From an uncultured Eubacteriales bacterium (GTDB lineage Bacteria > Bacillota > Clostridia > Oscillospirales > Acutalibacteraceae), in the NCBI GenBank assembly GCA_934444365.1, contig CAKSCM010000011.1, positions 1 to 64,000 of the forward strand: a stretch of DNA of 64,000 bases, in the 5' to 3' direction. This document shows, piece after piece, positions 17,651-25,251 of this stretch. Numbering within the stretch: the stretch's first letter is position 1; the number at the start of each line of letters is the position of its first letter. Under the pieces are notes generated by a model that had not been told where the DNA came from, searched no databases, and saw nothing but the letters and a program-made list of their open reading frames with translations. Position numbers and translations under genes: made by a program.

Positions 17651-18511
17651 ATGAACATAATTGATGCAACAAAGGGTATGCTTTCGGCTTTTGATATGCA
17701 GCAATTCGATATAGAAATGTGGAAAACCTATATGAATTCTTCTCTGCCACAGGCAAAGGAGATATGCATTCAGGACGTGGAAGATTGTATCTCAGCAGCG
17801 GGTTTATCATGGGAAAGGGATTATCTTCCTGTTTTGAATGCCGTCCCTCACAACATTATAAAACTTGATGAAATTACTCAATCATTTTATAAGATCACAG
17901 AGAGTCTGGCTGAAAAGATTTTTGAGAAATTCATCAAGTTTTTGGATGTAGATATCATTCTTTACCTCGGCCTGTGCAACGGTGCAGGATGGGTCACAAC
18001 GATCAACGGCAAAACAACAGTGTTACTCGGGATAGAAAAAATCATAGAGCTTAATTGGTGCGGTATAGATCCCATGAACGGCTTAATCCTTCACGAACTT
18101 GGCCACGTTTACCAAGCTCAGTACGGTATATTGCATCGGGAGCTCGAGTCAGCAAAGGATCAATTTCTTTGGCAGCTATTCACGGAGGGGATAGCTATGG
18201 TATTCGAACAGGAAATAGTCGGGAATCCGGAATACTATCATCAGGCTACAGCAAAATGGAAAACCTGGTGTTCTCAGAACGTTCGGTTTATCAGCCGATC
18301 GTTTGCCGATGACTTGGATACTATGACAAGAGAGAATCAGCGCTACTTTGGCGACTGGACCTGTTTTAATGGATATTGTGATGTCGGGTATTACCTTGGG
18401 GCATGCTTTGTTCGTTTTCTGCTCGAATCCGATTGCTTTGATAATCTCATCTCATATGATATCGATGAGGTTAGATCGGGATTCGGGATGTTTTTGAATT
18501 TGAAGCCGTGA
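17651..18511 (+). CDS. Putative zinc metallopeptidase-like protein (HEXXH)
   Basis: A 286-residue cytoplasmic protein with no signal peptide. The core is LILHELGHVYQ (His148-Glu149-x-x-His152) followed by FTEGIAMVFE (Glu179-Gly), the spacing of a gluzincin-type zinc site with a downstream glutamate ligand, reminiscent of predicted DUF2268-like Zn proteases. The rest shows no known domain. The Shine-Dalgarno AAGGTGAT lies just before the ATG, only 26 bases after the rRNA methyltransferase stop, so the two may be co-transcribed. Codon use is looser and more AT-rich than in its neighbours, hinting at a more recent arrival. Protease activity is inferred from the motif only; the substrate is unknown. 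Confidence 0.65.
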   Translation: MNIIDATKGMLSAFDMQQFDIEMWKTYMNSSLPQAKEICIQDVEDCISAAGLSWERDYLPVLNAVPHNIIKLDEITQSFYKITESLAEKIFEKFIKFLDVDIILYLGLCNGAGWVTTINGKTTVLLGIEKIIELNWCGIDPMNGLILHELGHVYQAQYGILHRELESAKDQFLWQLFTEGIAMVFEQEIVGNPEYYHQATAKWKTWCSQNVRFISRSFADDLDTMTRENQRYFGDWTCFNGYCDVGYYLGACFVRFLLESDCFDNLISYDIDEVRSGFGMFLNLKP

Positions 18512-18829
18512 ATAGCGGACCGGATTTGTTTTCGCGAACGGATAGAGCTTATGACATCAAAAACAGACGTTTTGAGACATATCGAGACTTTGCAAAGCGC
18601 ACGACGTATTTACCGCATATCATATGTGGTCAGACAAGGCGAAATCCACAGCGCATACTTGCCGTATCGCAAGGGCTATAGCTTAGCATATGCGTATTTG
18701 AGCTTGCCAAAACCGACACAGGGTTTACATCCCGTCGGCTTAAAACATAAAATGTCATTACCTATTAATATCGCACATACCGTAGTAAAAAATAGATTAT
18801 CGACGGATTTTGGAGGGATCACGCCCTAA
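18512..18829. other. 318-base gap with no supported gene
   Basis: This stretch separates the HEXXH protein from the dihydrouridine synthase. A 92-codon plus-strand frame (18551-18829) is open but has no clear ribosome site and an unconvincing composition. Another frame reads GPDLFSRTDRAYDIKNRRF and may be the remnant of a lost gene. The GGAGGG at 18812-18817 is the ribosome site of the next gene. Confidence 0.4.
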
Positions 18830-19828
18830 ATGCAGGAAAGAACAATACAACTCGGAAATTTAACCCTTCGCGGCTTTGCTGCCCTTGCCCCTATGGCAGG
18901 GGTTGCCGACCGAAGCATGCGACGTCTTTGCATGGAACACGGCGCCGCATTCTGCGTCGGCGAGCTCGCCTCGGCAAAGGGAATCGCCTTAAAGGATAAA
19001 AAATCACAGGAGTTTTTGACCGTTTCGGCGGACGAACGCCCCATGGGAATACAGCTTTTCGGATGCGAGCCCGAAACAATGGCGCTTGCGGCAATATCGG
19101 CCGAAAAAAACTCCCCGGATTTTATAGATATAAATATGGGCTGTCCCGCCCCGAAGGTCGCCTCAAACGGCGCCGGCAGCGCACTTATGCTCGATGAAAA
19201 GCTGGCCGGACAAATAGTCGCTGCCGTCAGAAAAAGCGTTAAATGCCCCGTAACGGTAAAAATGAGGAGCGGATGGGACGACGAGCACAAAAATGCCGTG
19301 GATTTGGCCCGTATATGCCAGAATGAAGGAGCCGACATGATAACGGTGCACGGCCGGACCAAAAAGCAGGGATATCGTCCGCCTGCCGACCTTGACATAA
19401 TAGCGAGTGTCAAATCGGCCGTAAAAATCCCCGTTATCGGCAACGGCGACATAATGTCTCCGGCCGACGCCGAAAAAATGCTCGAATACACCGGATGCGA
19501 TATGGTTATGGTCGGCCGGGCCGCCAACGGCAACCCGTGGATCTTCGACCAGATAAACGCATATCTTAAAACCGGAGAAATCTTACCTCCCGTTTCGCTT
19601 GAAAAACGGCTTGAAACCCTGTTAAGACAGGCAGAATTCGCCTGCGACGAAAAGGGCGAAAAAATGGCAATGCTGCAAATGCGCAAGCATGCGGCATGGT
19701 ATTTAAAAGGAATACGGGGCGCGGCGCTTTTAAGAGGAAAATGCTCGTCGCTTCGCACCTTTGAGGATCTCGAAAAAATGGTAAACGAAATAACCGAAGA
19801 CCTCGGTACGTATGACAAAGACCGATAA
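18830..19828 (+). CDS. dus: tRNA-dihydrouridine synthase
   Basis: A 332-residue flavoprotein of the Dus family, which reduces uridines in the tRNA D-loop with NADPH and FMN. Visible are APMAGVADRSMR (about residues 20-31), the catalytic Cys105 in INMGCPAPKV, the FMN and tRNA contacts in VKMRSGWDD and TVHGRTKKQGY, and GNGDI followed by MVGRAANGNPWIF. The bacterial DusB subgroup fits best, but DusA/B/C cannot be separated with certainty. The start ATG has GGAGGG 12 bases upstream, a somewhat long spacing; no better start exists. It converges on the HIT gene, with a shared terminator between. Confidence 0.92.
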   Translation: MQERTIQLGNLTLRGFAALAPMAGVADRSMRRLCMEHGAAFCVGELASAKGIALKDKKSQEFLTVSADERPMGIQLFGCEPETMALAAISAEKNSPDFIDINMGCPAPKVASNGAGSALMLDEKLAGQIVAAVRKSVKCPVTVKMRSGWDDEHKNAVDLARICQNEGADMITVHGRTKKQGYRPPADLDIIASVKSAVKIPVIGNGDIMSPADAEKMLEYTGCDMVMVGRAANGNPWIFDQINAYLKTGEILPPVSLEKRLETLLRQAEFACDEKGEKMAMLQMRKHAAWYLKGIRGAALLRGKCSSLRTFEDLEKMVNEITEDLGTYDKDR

Positions 19829-19910
19829 CAATTTGTCTTTTCGGTTTTTGATATACGCTCTTAATGACTAGGGAATTTCGGGTAAAAAACGGTATTCGTT
19901 AAATAAAAAA

Positions 19911-19953
19911 CAAAAAGGAGTCGTATGACCCCTCCTTGTCTTTTTTTACGGTA
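19911..19953. terminator. Shared terminator between dus (plus) and the HIT gene (minus)
   Basis: AAGGAG (19915 onward) pairs with CTCCTT around an inner GTC/GAC stem. A T7 run follows on the plus strand and T-rich sequence follows on the minus strand, so it can stop transcription both ways. Confidence 0.65.
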
Positions 19954-19993
19954 ACAGCCTGTTCTGTTACCTATTTACCTATTGCCCGTTACA

Positions 19994-20332
19994 TCAGCCC
20001 GGCGGCCAGGCAAGGCTCCTGCCGGCCAGCATATGAAAATGCAGATGCTGAACCGTCTGTCCGCCGTCCTCGCCGCAATTGTTGACTATTCTGAAGCCCT
20101 TTTCGAGACCGTTTTCCTTAGCGAGCTTCGCCGCCACCTCGAAAACATGCGCAACAACCGTACTGTTGGACGAATCGATCTCCATAGCCGAAGAAATATG
20201 CTCCTTAGGAATTATGAGCACATGAAAGGGCGCCTGCGGTGTAATATCCTTAAAGGCAAGCACCTGATCGTCCTCGTAAACCTTGGTGCTGGGAATATTC
20301 CCAGCTGCTATCTCGCAAAAAAGACAGGACAT
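19994..20332 (-). CDS. HIT-family nucleotide-binding protein (HinT-like)
   Basis: A 112-residue histidine-triad protein. The active site is QHLHFHM (His96-x-His98-x-His100), with CLFCEI at the N-terminus and IPKEH midway, as in HinT purine nucleoside phosphoramidases. Length matches the family. GGAGAG lies just before the ATG. It is the last gene of the minus-strand series MBL hydrolase, Maf, Nif3-like, endonuclease III, HIT, with 77 bases separating it from endonuclease III. Confidence 0.9.
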   Translation of the reverse strand: MSCLFCEIAAGNIPSTKVYEDDQVLAFKDITPQAPFHVLIIPKEHISSAMEIDSSNSTVVAHVFEVAAKLAKENGLEKGFRIVNNCGEDGGQTVQHLHFHMLAGRSLAWPPG

Positions 20333-20409
20333 TTTATCTCTCCTTTACATCCGGCAACGGCTTTTTGCTCGCCGATGACCATTGTGTTGTACCTATACGG
20401 TGCAACACT

Positions 20410-21054
20410 TTATTTATTATTTTTATATTTACCCGCCCCGGCGCACACGCCGCAAAGCGGACAGATATCGCATTTAGGGGAACGGGCCGTGCATATTTCC
20501 CGGCCGAACAGCACAAGTCTGTGGCAAAAATCGTTGGATTTTTCGGGATTCAAAATCCCTTTAAGCTGCATTTCCACCTTGTAAGGATCGGTGCTGTCGC
20601 ACAGTCCCAAACGGCCGGAAATCCGTATGCAGTGGGTATCGGCCACCACCGCCGGATATCCGTATATATCCCCCATTACAAGGTTGGCCGTTTTTCTCCC
20701 GACCCCGGGGAGCTGAATAAGATCCTCAAGCGTTCCCGGCACCTCGCCGTCAAAACGGTCGATTATAACGCGGCACATATCGACAATGCTTTTGGCCTTT
20801 GTACGGTAGAGTCCGCACGATTTTATAAGCTCTTCAACCTCTTTTACATCGGCCGAGGCAAAGGCATACACATCGGGAAAACGCTTAAAAAGCCCGGGCG
20901 TTACCATGTTGACCCTCGCGTCGGTACATTGAGCCGAAAGTCTGGTCGCAATAAGCAGCTGGAGCGCATTTTGCGATTCGAGCGAGCACACGGCGCCGGG
21001 ATATTTTTCCTCAAGCAGCCTTACACACTCGGCCGCCCTTTGTTTTTTAGTCAA
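20410..21054 (-). CDS. nth: Endonuclease III, DNA glycosylase/AP lyase
   Basis: A 214-residue base-excision repair enzyme that removes oxidised pyrimidines and cleaves at abasic sites. The helix-hairpin-helix is LPGVGRKTANLV with catalytic Lys121, and Asp139 lies in VADTHCIR. The C-terminal 4Fe-4S loop is complete: Cys188-x6-Cys195-x2-Cys198-x5-Cys204. The start is TTG 21054: GGAGG lies eight bases upstream, inside the last codons of the Nif3-like gene. The only nearby ATG (21059) is out of frame and stops after two codons. The tight spacing suggests translational coupling with the preceding gene. Confidence 0.95.
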   Translation of the reverse strand: MTKKQRAAECVRLLEEKYPGAVCSLESQNALQLLIATRLSAQCTDARVNMVTPGLFKRFPDVYAFASADVKEVEELIKSCGLYRTKAKSIVDMCRVIIDRFDGEVPGTLEDLIQLPGVGRKTANLVMGDIYGYPAVVADTHCIRISGRLGLCDSTDPYKVEMQLKGILNPEKSNDFCHRLVLFGREICTARSPKCDICPLCGVCAGAGKYKNNK

Positions 21055-21059
21055 GGCAT

Positions 21060-21851
21060 TTACCTCCGAAAAGAATACCGTATGGGGTCATCGGCCGGAA
21101 TGATACACACTTCGCACTCCGGAAATTCACCCTCAAGCCTTTTGCTCAGCGCCCCGACTATAACGTTCTCGCTTGCAAAATGCCCCACATCTATAACGCT
21201 AAGGCCATTTTCCAGAGCAAGCAGGAATTCGTGATATCCGATATCGCCCGATATCAGCGCGTCGGCCCCGTTGCAAAGGGCGGATTTTATTAAATCTCCG
21301 CCGGCGCCCGAGCATACCGCAACCGTTTTAATTTTTCTTCCCGAATCGACAAAGCGAGCGCCGTAAGCTCCGGTGCATTCCACGGCATAATCGGCAAGCG
21401 TCTTAGCGCTTGCCCCGTCGCCGAACCTGTCAGACGGGAGCCTGCCTATGCGCGCAATGGCCGGAAATCCGAGATATTCGGGATCGTTCAAATCCTTTAC
21501 GCTTTCAAGTCCGAGGCATCCGCAAAGCACGTCGTTAACGCCGCCGACCGCCGCGTCGAGGTTGGTGTGGGCGCATATCGCGGCAATCCTGCCGGCGGCA
21601 AGCTCATACGCCGCATCCCCAGGAGCGAGCCGTTTAAGGGGATGAAAAATAACCGGATGATGGCTCACAATAAGATCTATTCCGTTTTCGGAGGCATAAC
21701 GCACGTTGTCAGGCGTTATATCAAGGCACACGCCTATTTTCGTCACCTCGTCGCCGCCACTGCCGACAAGCAATCCGGCATTATCGAAGGGAAGCTGGGT
21801 ATCAAACGGAGCAATAGAATCCAAAAATAAGAAAACATCATTAACCGTCAT
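21060..21851 (-). CDS. Nif3-like dinuclear metal centre protein (DUF34/YqfO family)
   Basis: A 263-residue member of the Nif3/DUF34 family of hexameric proteins with a dimetal site. Visible are the metal-ligand segments SHHPVIFHPLK (about residue 63), AHTNLDAAVGGVND (about 94-107) and GHFASENV near the C-terminus. Its role is not settled; proposals include GTP cyclohydrolase type I-like activity and metal handling. It follows Maf by 39 bases and is followed after five bases by endonuclease III, whose ribosome site lies in its last codons. Confidence 0.9.
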   Translation of the reverse strand: MTVNDVFLFLDSIAPFDTQLPFDNAGLLVGSGGDEVTKIGVCLDITPDNVRYASENGIDLIVSHHPVIFHPLKRLAPGDAAYELAAGRIAAICAHTNLDAAVGGVNDVLCGCLGLESVKDLNDPEYLGFPAIARIGRLPSDRFGDGASAKTLADYAVECTGAYGARFVDSGRKIKTVAVCSGAGGDLIKSALCNGADALISGDIGYHEFLLALENGLSVIDVGHFASENVIVGALSKRLEGEFPECEVCIIPADDPIRYSFRR

Positions 21852-21890
21852 TTAAGTTTTTCACTCCTTATAAGGTCATTTACGGAATTT

Positions 21891-22457
21891 TCAGAAAAGC
21901 TCCCTGTATTCCCGGTAAAAACGGGAGGCCGGGAATCCCATTATGTTATAAAAATCACCCTTTATGCCCTCAATGAATTTAAGCGCTTTTCCCTGAACGG
22001 CATATGCGCCGGCTTTGTCCGCCGGCTCTCCGGTCGCAATGTAGGATGATATTTCCTCCTCATCCATTTTTGAAAATGTGACGTACGAGGTTTCAAAAAA
22101 TTCGCTTAAATTCCCGTTGTCAACAACGCATACCGCCGTTATGACCGAATGTGTCTTACCCGATAAAAGCCGCAGCATTCTTTTTGCGTCATCATCACCG
22201 TGGGGTTTTCCGAGCAAAACTCCGTCAACGCAAACCACCGTATCGGCGGCTATTATTACGGCGTTTTTATTATTTTTTGCCACATCCAGCGCCTTTGTTT
22301 TCGCGCAAAGAGCGGCAAACTTCTCAACGGAGGCGTTACGCTCCATTTCGGGTTCGGCATCCGAAACGGATACGGTAAAATCGAGGCCTAAAAGCGATAA
22401 AATTTCTTTCCTCCTCGGAGACGCCGAGGCAAGTATAATTTTTTTATTACACGACAT
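21891..22457 (-). CDS. maf: Maf-family nucleoside triphosphate pyrophosphatase
   Basis: A 188-residue house-cleaning pyrophosphatase that hydrolyses non-canonical or modified NTPs (dTTP/UTP type or m7GTP type). The diagnostic start is ILASASPRRKEILSLLG (about residues 7-23), followed by a mid-protein Glu-rich helix, AADTVVCVDG with the catalytic Asp, and GKPHGDDDAKRML. Length is normal. The ATG lies one base after the stop of the preceding MBL hydrolase gene, so translation is coupled. Confidence 0.93.
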   Translation of the reverse strand: MSCNKKIILASASPRRKEILSLLGLDFTVSVSDAEPEMERNASVEKFAALCAKTKALDVAKNNKNAVIIAADTVVCVDGVLLGKPHGDDDAKRMLRLLSGKTHSVITAVCVVDNGNLSEFFETSYVTFSKMDEEEISSYIATGEPADKAGAYAVQGKALKFIEGIKGDFYNIMGFPASRFYREYRELF

Positions 22458-22458
22458 T

Positions 22459-24063
22459 TTACCGGTCCCACTTGTTGCAAAGATCGTTTATATCCCTTGT
22501 AAAGGCCGATATATCCTTGTTTGTGCCGCCCTTATTGTGCTCGACCACCTCCATAAGCCGCCGTGCTGCGGTAAGAAGCTTTTCAAACAGGGTCGCAACC
22601 GTGCGCGTTGCGATGCTGCTTTCCTTGACAAGCCTTGTTTTATTGCCCTCGGCAAGGCAGGTATCGTTTGTAAGATCGTAAACGGCGCCGTTATATGGAG
22701 CACACGATTTATATCCCAAGCTTTCCGCAACCTTGCCGGCGAATATAGTGCAAACCGAATCCTCTCCGTGGTTTACAAATACCCTTGTCGGCGTGTTTTT
22801 AAGGGCTGACAGCCAATCAAGCAGCATTTTGCTGTCGGCATGGCCGCTGATACCTTCTATAGTCTCAATATGTGCATTTACCTGCACCGTTTCGCCGAAG
22901 AGCTTTACCGTCTTTGCGCCCTCGACAATAGCGCGGCCGAGGGTCCCGTTCGACTGATATCCGACAAAAAGGACGGTGCATTCACGCCGCCAGAGATTGT
23001 GCTTCAAATGATGGCGTATACGTCCGGCTTCGCACATTCCGCTCGCCGAAATTATCACCTTGGGCGACGGATCGTCGTTTATAAGCATGGATTCATCGGT
23101 CGTTACGGCCGTTTTGAGTCCTTCAAAGTTCAGCGGATTTATTCCTTTTTTTATGAGTGCCAGGGTATCCTCGTCATAGTAATCCATCATATCTCCGGCA
23201 TAGATACGCGTTGCCTCTATGGCGAGCGGACTGTCTATATACACCGGGAAATCGTTATATTTTCCGAGAGCGCCCCGCTGTTTTATCTCGCTTATTATGT
23301 AAAGCAGCTCCTGCGTTCTTCCGACGGCAAAGGACGGAATAACGACGTTTCCGCCCCTGTCAAAGGTCTCTTTAAGTACACATACAAGCTGGCTTGCATA
23401 ATCCTTCCGCGGGCCGTGCAGCCGGTCGCCGTAGGTCGATTCTATAATTACGTAATCGGCCTTATCGGGCTTTTCGGGATCTCTTATAAGCGGACGGGAA
23501 ACGTTTCCTATATCGCCCGAAAAAAGCACCGTTTTTGAAGTGCCGTTTTCGTTTACGGTTATTTCTATACTCGAAGAACCGAGCAGATGACCGGCATCAA
23601 TGAAGCGTATTTTAATACCGTCGAAAATATCGTAGGTCTTTTTGTAATCACAGCCTTTAAAAAGCGGCATAGTATTGGCGACATCCTCCGACGTATAAAG
23701 CGGAACGTAAGGTGCGGCACCCGAACGCTTGGCCTTACGGTTGCGCCATTCCGCCTCAAATTCCTGTATGTGAGCCGAATCACGAAGCATTATGTCGCAA
23801 AGCTTTGTAGTAGCGACGGTGGCATAAATCGGTCCCGTGTATCCTTTGGCCACAAGATTCGGCAGTTTTCCCGAATGGTCAATGTGCGCATGGGTCAAAA
23901 GCACACAATCGATATCGGCCGGGTTTACCGGCAGCTCGCAGTTTTCGTAAATATCGGCACCCTGCTCCATACCGCAATCAACAAGAATATGACGTCCGGC
24001 GGCGCTCAGCAGGGTACACGATCCGGTGACCTCATGAGCCGCTCCGAGAAATTGAATGTTCAT
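22459..24063 (-). CDS. MBL-fold/beta-CASP RNA-metabolising hydrolase
   Basis: A 534-residue metallo-beta-lactamase fold protein of the CPSF73/YsgB-like group. The zinc motif is THAHIDHSG (His58-x-His60-x-Asp62-His63). The N-terminus FLGAAHEVTGSCTLL and the later SGDIGN, IIESTYGDR and ISASGMCEAGRIRHHLK are hallmarks of the bacterial beta-CASP RNase group. The family processes or degrades RNA; the exact substrate is unknown. It is the first gene of the minus-strand series ending with the HIT gene and lies 130 bases from punA, which may share a transcript with it. Confidence 0.9.
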   Translation of the reverse strand: MNIQFLGAAHEVTGSCTLLSAAGRHILVDCGMEQGADIYENCELPVNPADIDCVLLTHAHIDHSGKLPNLVAKGYTGPIYATVATTKLCDIMLRDSAHIQEFEAEWRNRKAKRSGAAPYVPLYTSEDVANTMPLFKGCDYKKTYDIFDGIKIRFIDAGHLLGSSSIEITVNENGTSKTVLFSGDIGNVSRPLIRDPEKPDKADYVIIESTYGDRLHGPRKDYASQLVCVLKETFDRGGNVVIPSFAVGRTQELLYIISEIKQRGALGKYNDFPVYIDSPLAIEATRIYAGDMMDYYDEDTLALIKKGINPLNFEGLKTAVTTDESMLINDDPSPKVIISASGMCEAGRIRHHLKHNLWRRECTVLFVGYQSNGTLGRAIVEGAKTVKLFGETVQVNAHIETIEGISGHADSKMLLDWLSALKNTPTRVFVNHGEDSVCTIFAGKVAESLGYKSCAPYNGAVYDLTNDTCLAEGNKTRLVKESSIATRTVATLFEKLLTAARRLMEVVEHNKGGTNKDISAFTRDINDLCNKWDR

Positions 24064-24193
24064 TCTTCGATAACTCTCCTTAAATACTTTTTTATATTAA
24101 TAAAAAATGGATAATCAATAATAATACCGCACAGCAACCAAGACGACACGGCAAAAATCAAGCCGCAGCTTTAATTTCAAGTTTTTTGCCTAA

Positions 24194-25018
24194 TTACATT
24201 TCGGATACGGCAGACGTAACAAGTGTCTTAAACCGCTTTGAGGCCGCATCGGCTGCCGCTTGCACCTCGGCGTGAGAAAGAGGACCCTTTCCCATTCCGG
24301 CGGCGAGATTCGAAATAAGGCTTATTCCGCACACCCTCATTTTTGCATGACGGGCGGCCATCGCCTCGCACGCCGTACTCATCCCGACGGCATCGGCGCC
24401 GAGCAACCTATACATATTTATCTCCTGCGGAGTTTCGTAATTCGGTCCGGTCGTTTGCAGATAAACGCCCTGCTTAAGGTCAATATTGCAGCCTTCGGCG
24501 GCCGATTTTATAATTTCGCTGAGCTCTTTATCGTACACTCCGGTCATGTCGGGAAATCTGTCCCCGAGTTCGCCGACGTTTTCCCCTATAAGCGGAGAGG
24601 GCACAAAGCTTGATATATGGCCGGTTATAAGCATAAGATCCCCTGCCGAAAAATCGGGGCAAATGCCGCCGGCAGCGTTTGTAAGAATCAGCTTTTCGGC
24701 GCCGAGGAGCCTCATCAGCCTTATCGGCATTACGACCTGCCGCATGGTATATCCCTCGTAATAATGAACCCGCCCTTGCATTACGACGGTTCTTTTCCCT
24801 CCGACGGTACCGAAAATAAATTTGCCCTTGTGTCCGGCCACGGTCGAAACGGGAAATCCCTTTATGTCGGAATAGCTTATTTCGCAAACCTTTTCCACAC
24901 AGCTGTCGGCAAAATCTCCGAGTCCCGAGCCGAGCACAATTGCCGCCTCCGGCTTAAAATCGGTTATTTTCCTTACACTTTCGACCGCTTTTTCAAGCCT
25001 TTCATATTCACTTGACAT
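24194..25018 (-). CDS. punA: Purine nucleoside phosphorylase
   Basis: A 274-residue trimeric-type (PNP-II) enzyme that cleaves inosine, guanosine and their deoxy forms with phosphate. Visible are VLGSGLGDFAD (about residue 28), the phosphate-site GHKGKF, the HYYEGY loop, LTNAAGGI, and the base-binding GPNYETPQE with AVGMSTACEA. The start is ATG 25018, with GGGAGAGG just upstream; 48 further open codons lie beyond the promoter and are unlikely to be translated. It is divergent from the Ca2+ ATPase, and both promoters are visible in the shared intergenic. Confidence 0.94.
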   Translation of the reverse strand: MSSEYERLEKAVESVRKITDFKPEAAIVLGSGLGDFADSCVEKVCEISYSDIKGFPVSTVAGHKGKFIFGTVGGKRTVVMQGRVHYYEGYTMRQVVMPIRLMRLLGAEKLILTNAAGGICPDFSAGDLMLITGHISSFVPSPLIGENVGELGDRFPDMTGVYDKELSEIIKSAAEGCNIDLKQGVYLQTTGPNYETPQEINMYRLLGADAVGMSTACEAMAARHAKMRVCGISLISNLAAGMGKGPLSHAEVQAAADAASKRFKTLVTSAVSEM

Positions 25019-25109
25019 ACAAAGCCTCTCCCTGAATTTATTAAAAACCAACAGCATAATTGCAAAGCATTGCAAAGACGCAAAAACTCTCTTCGCATTT
25101 ATCTTTTGT

Positions 25110-25138
25110 ATTATACTACTTTGCACAACCGCCCGCAA
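25110..25138 (-). promoter_or_regulatory. punA promoter
   Basis: Minus strand: TTGCGG (25138-25133), 17 bases, TATAAT (25115-25110). The leader is about 85 bases. Confidence 0.65.
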
Positions 25139-25182
25139 GTAGGCAGTATTTTTTATGTTCAAGATTTTTTGTTCTTTCGGTG

Positions 25183-25211
25183 TTGCTTTTTTCTTTTGTT
25201 TAGAGTAAAAT
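25183..25211 (+). promoter_or_regulatory. Ca2+ ATPase promoter
   Basis: TTGCTT (25183-25188), 17 bases, TAAAAT (25206-25211). It lies about 40 bases before the start codon. Confidence 0.65.
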
Positions 25212-25251
25212 TAAATGTACTTTATTTTCAGCTTGAAGGAGTTGACATTTG

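Noticed and set aside
18551..18829. 92-codon frame before dus
   Set aside because: No ribosome site, no promoter and a composition unlike its neighbours; at best a remnant.
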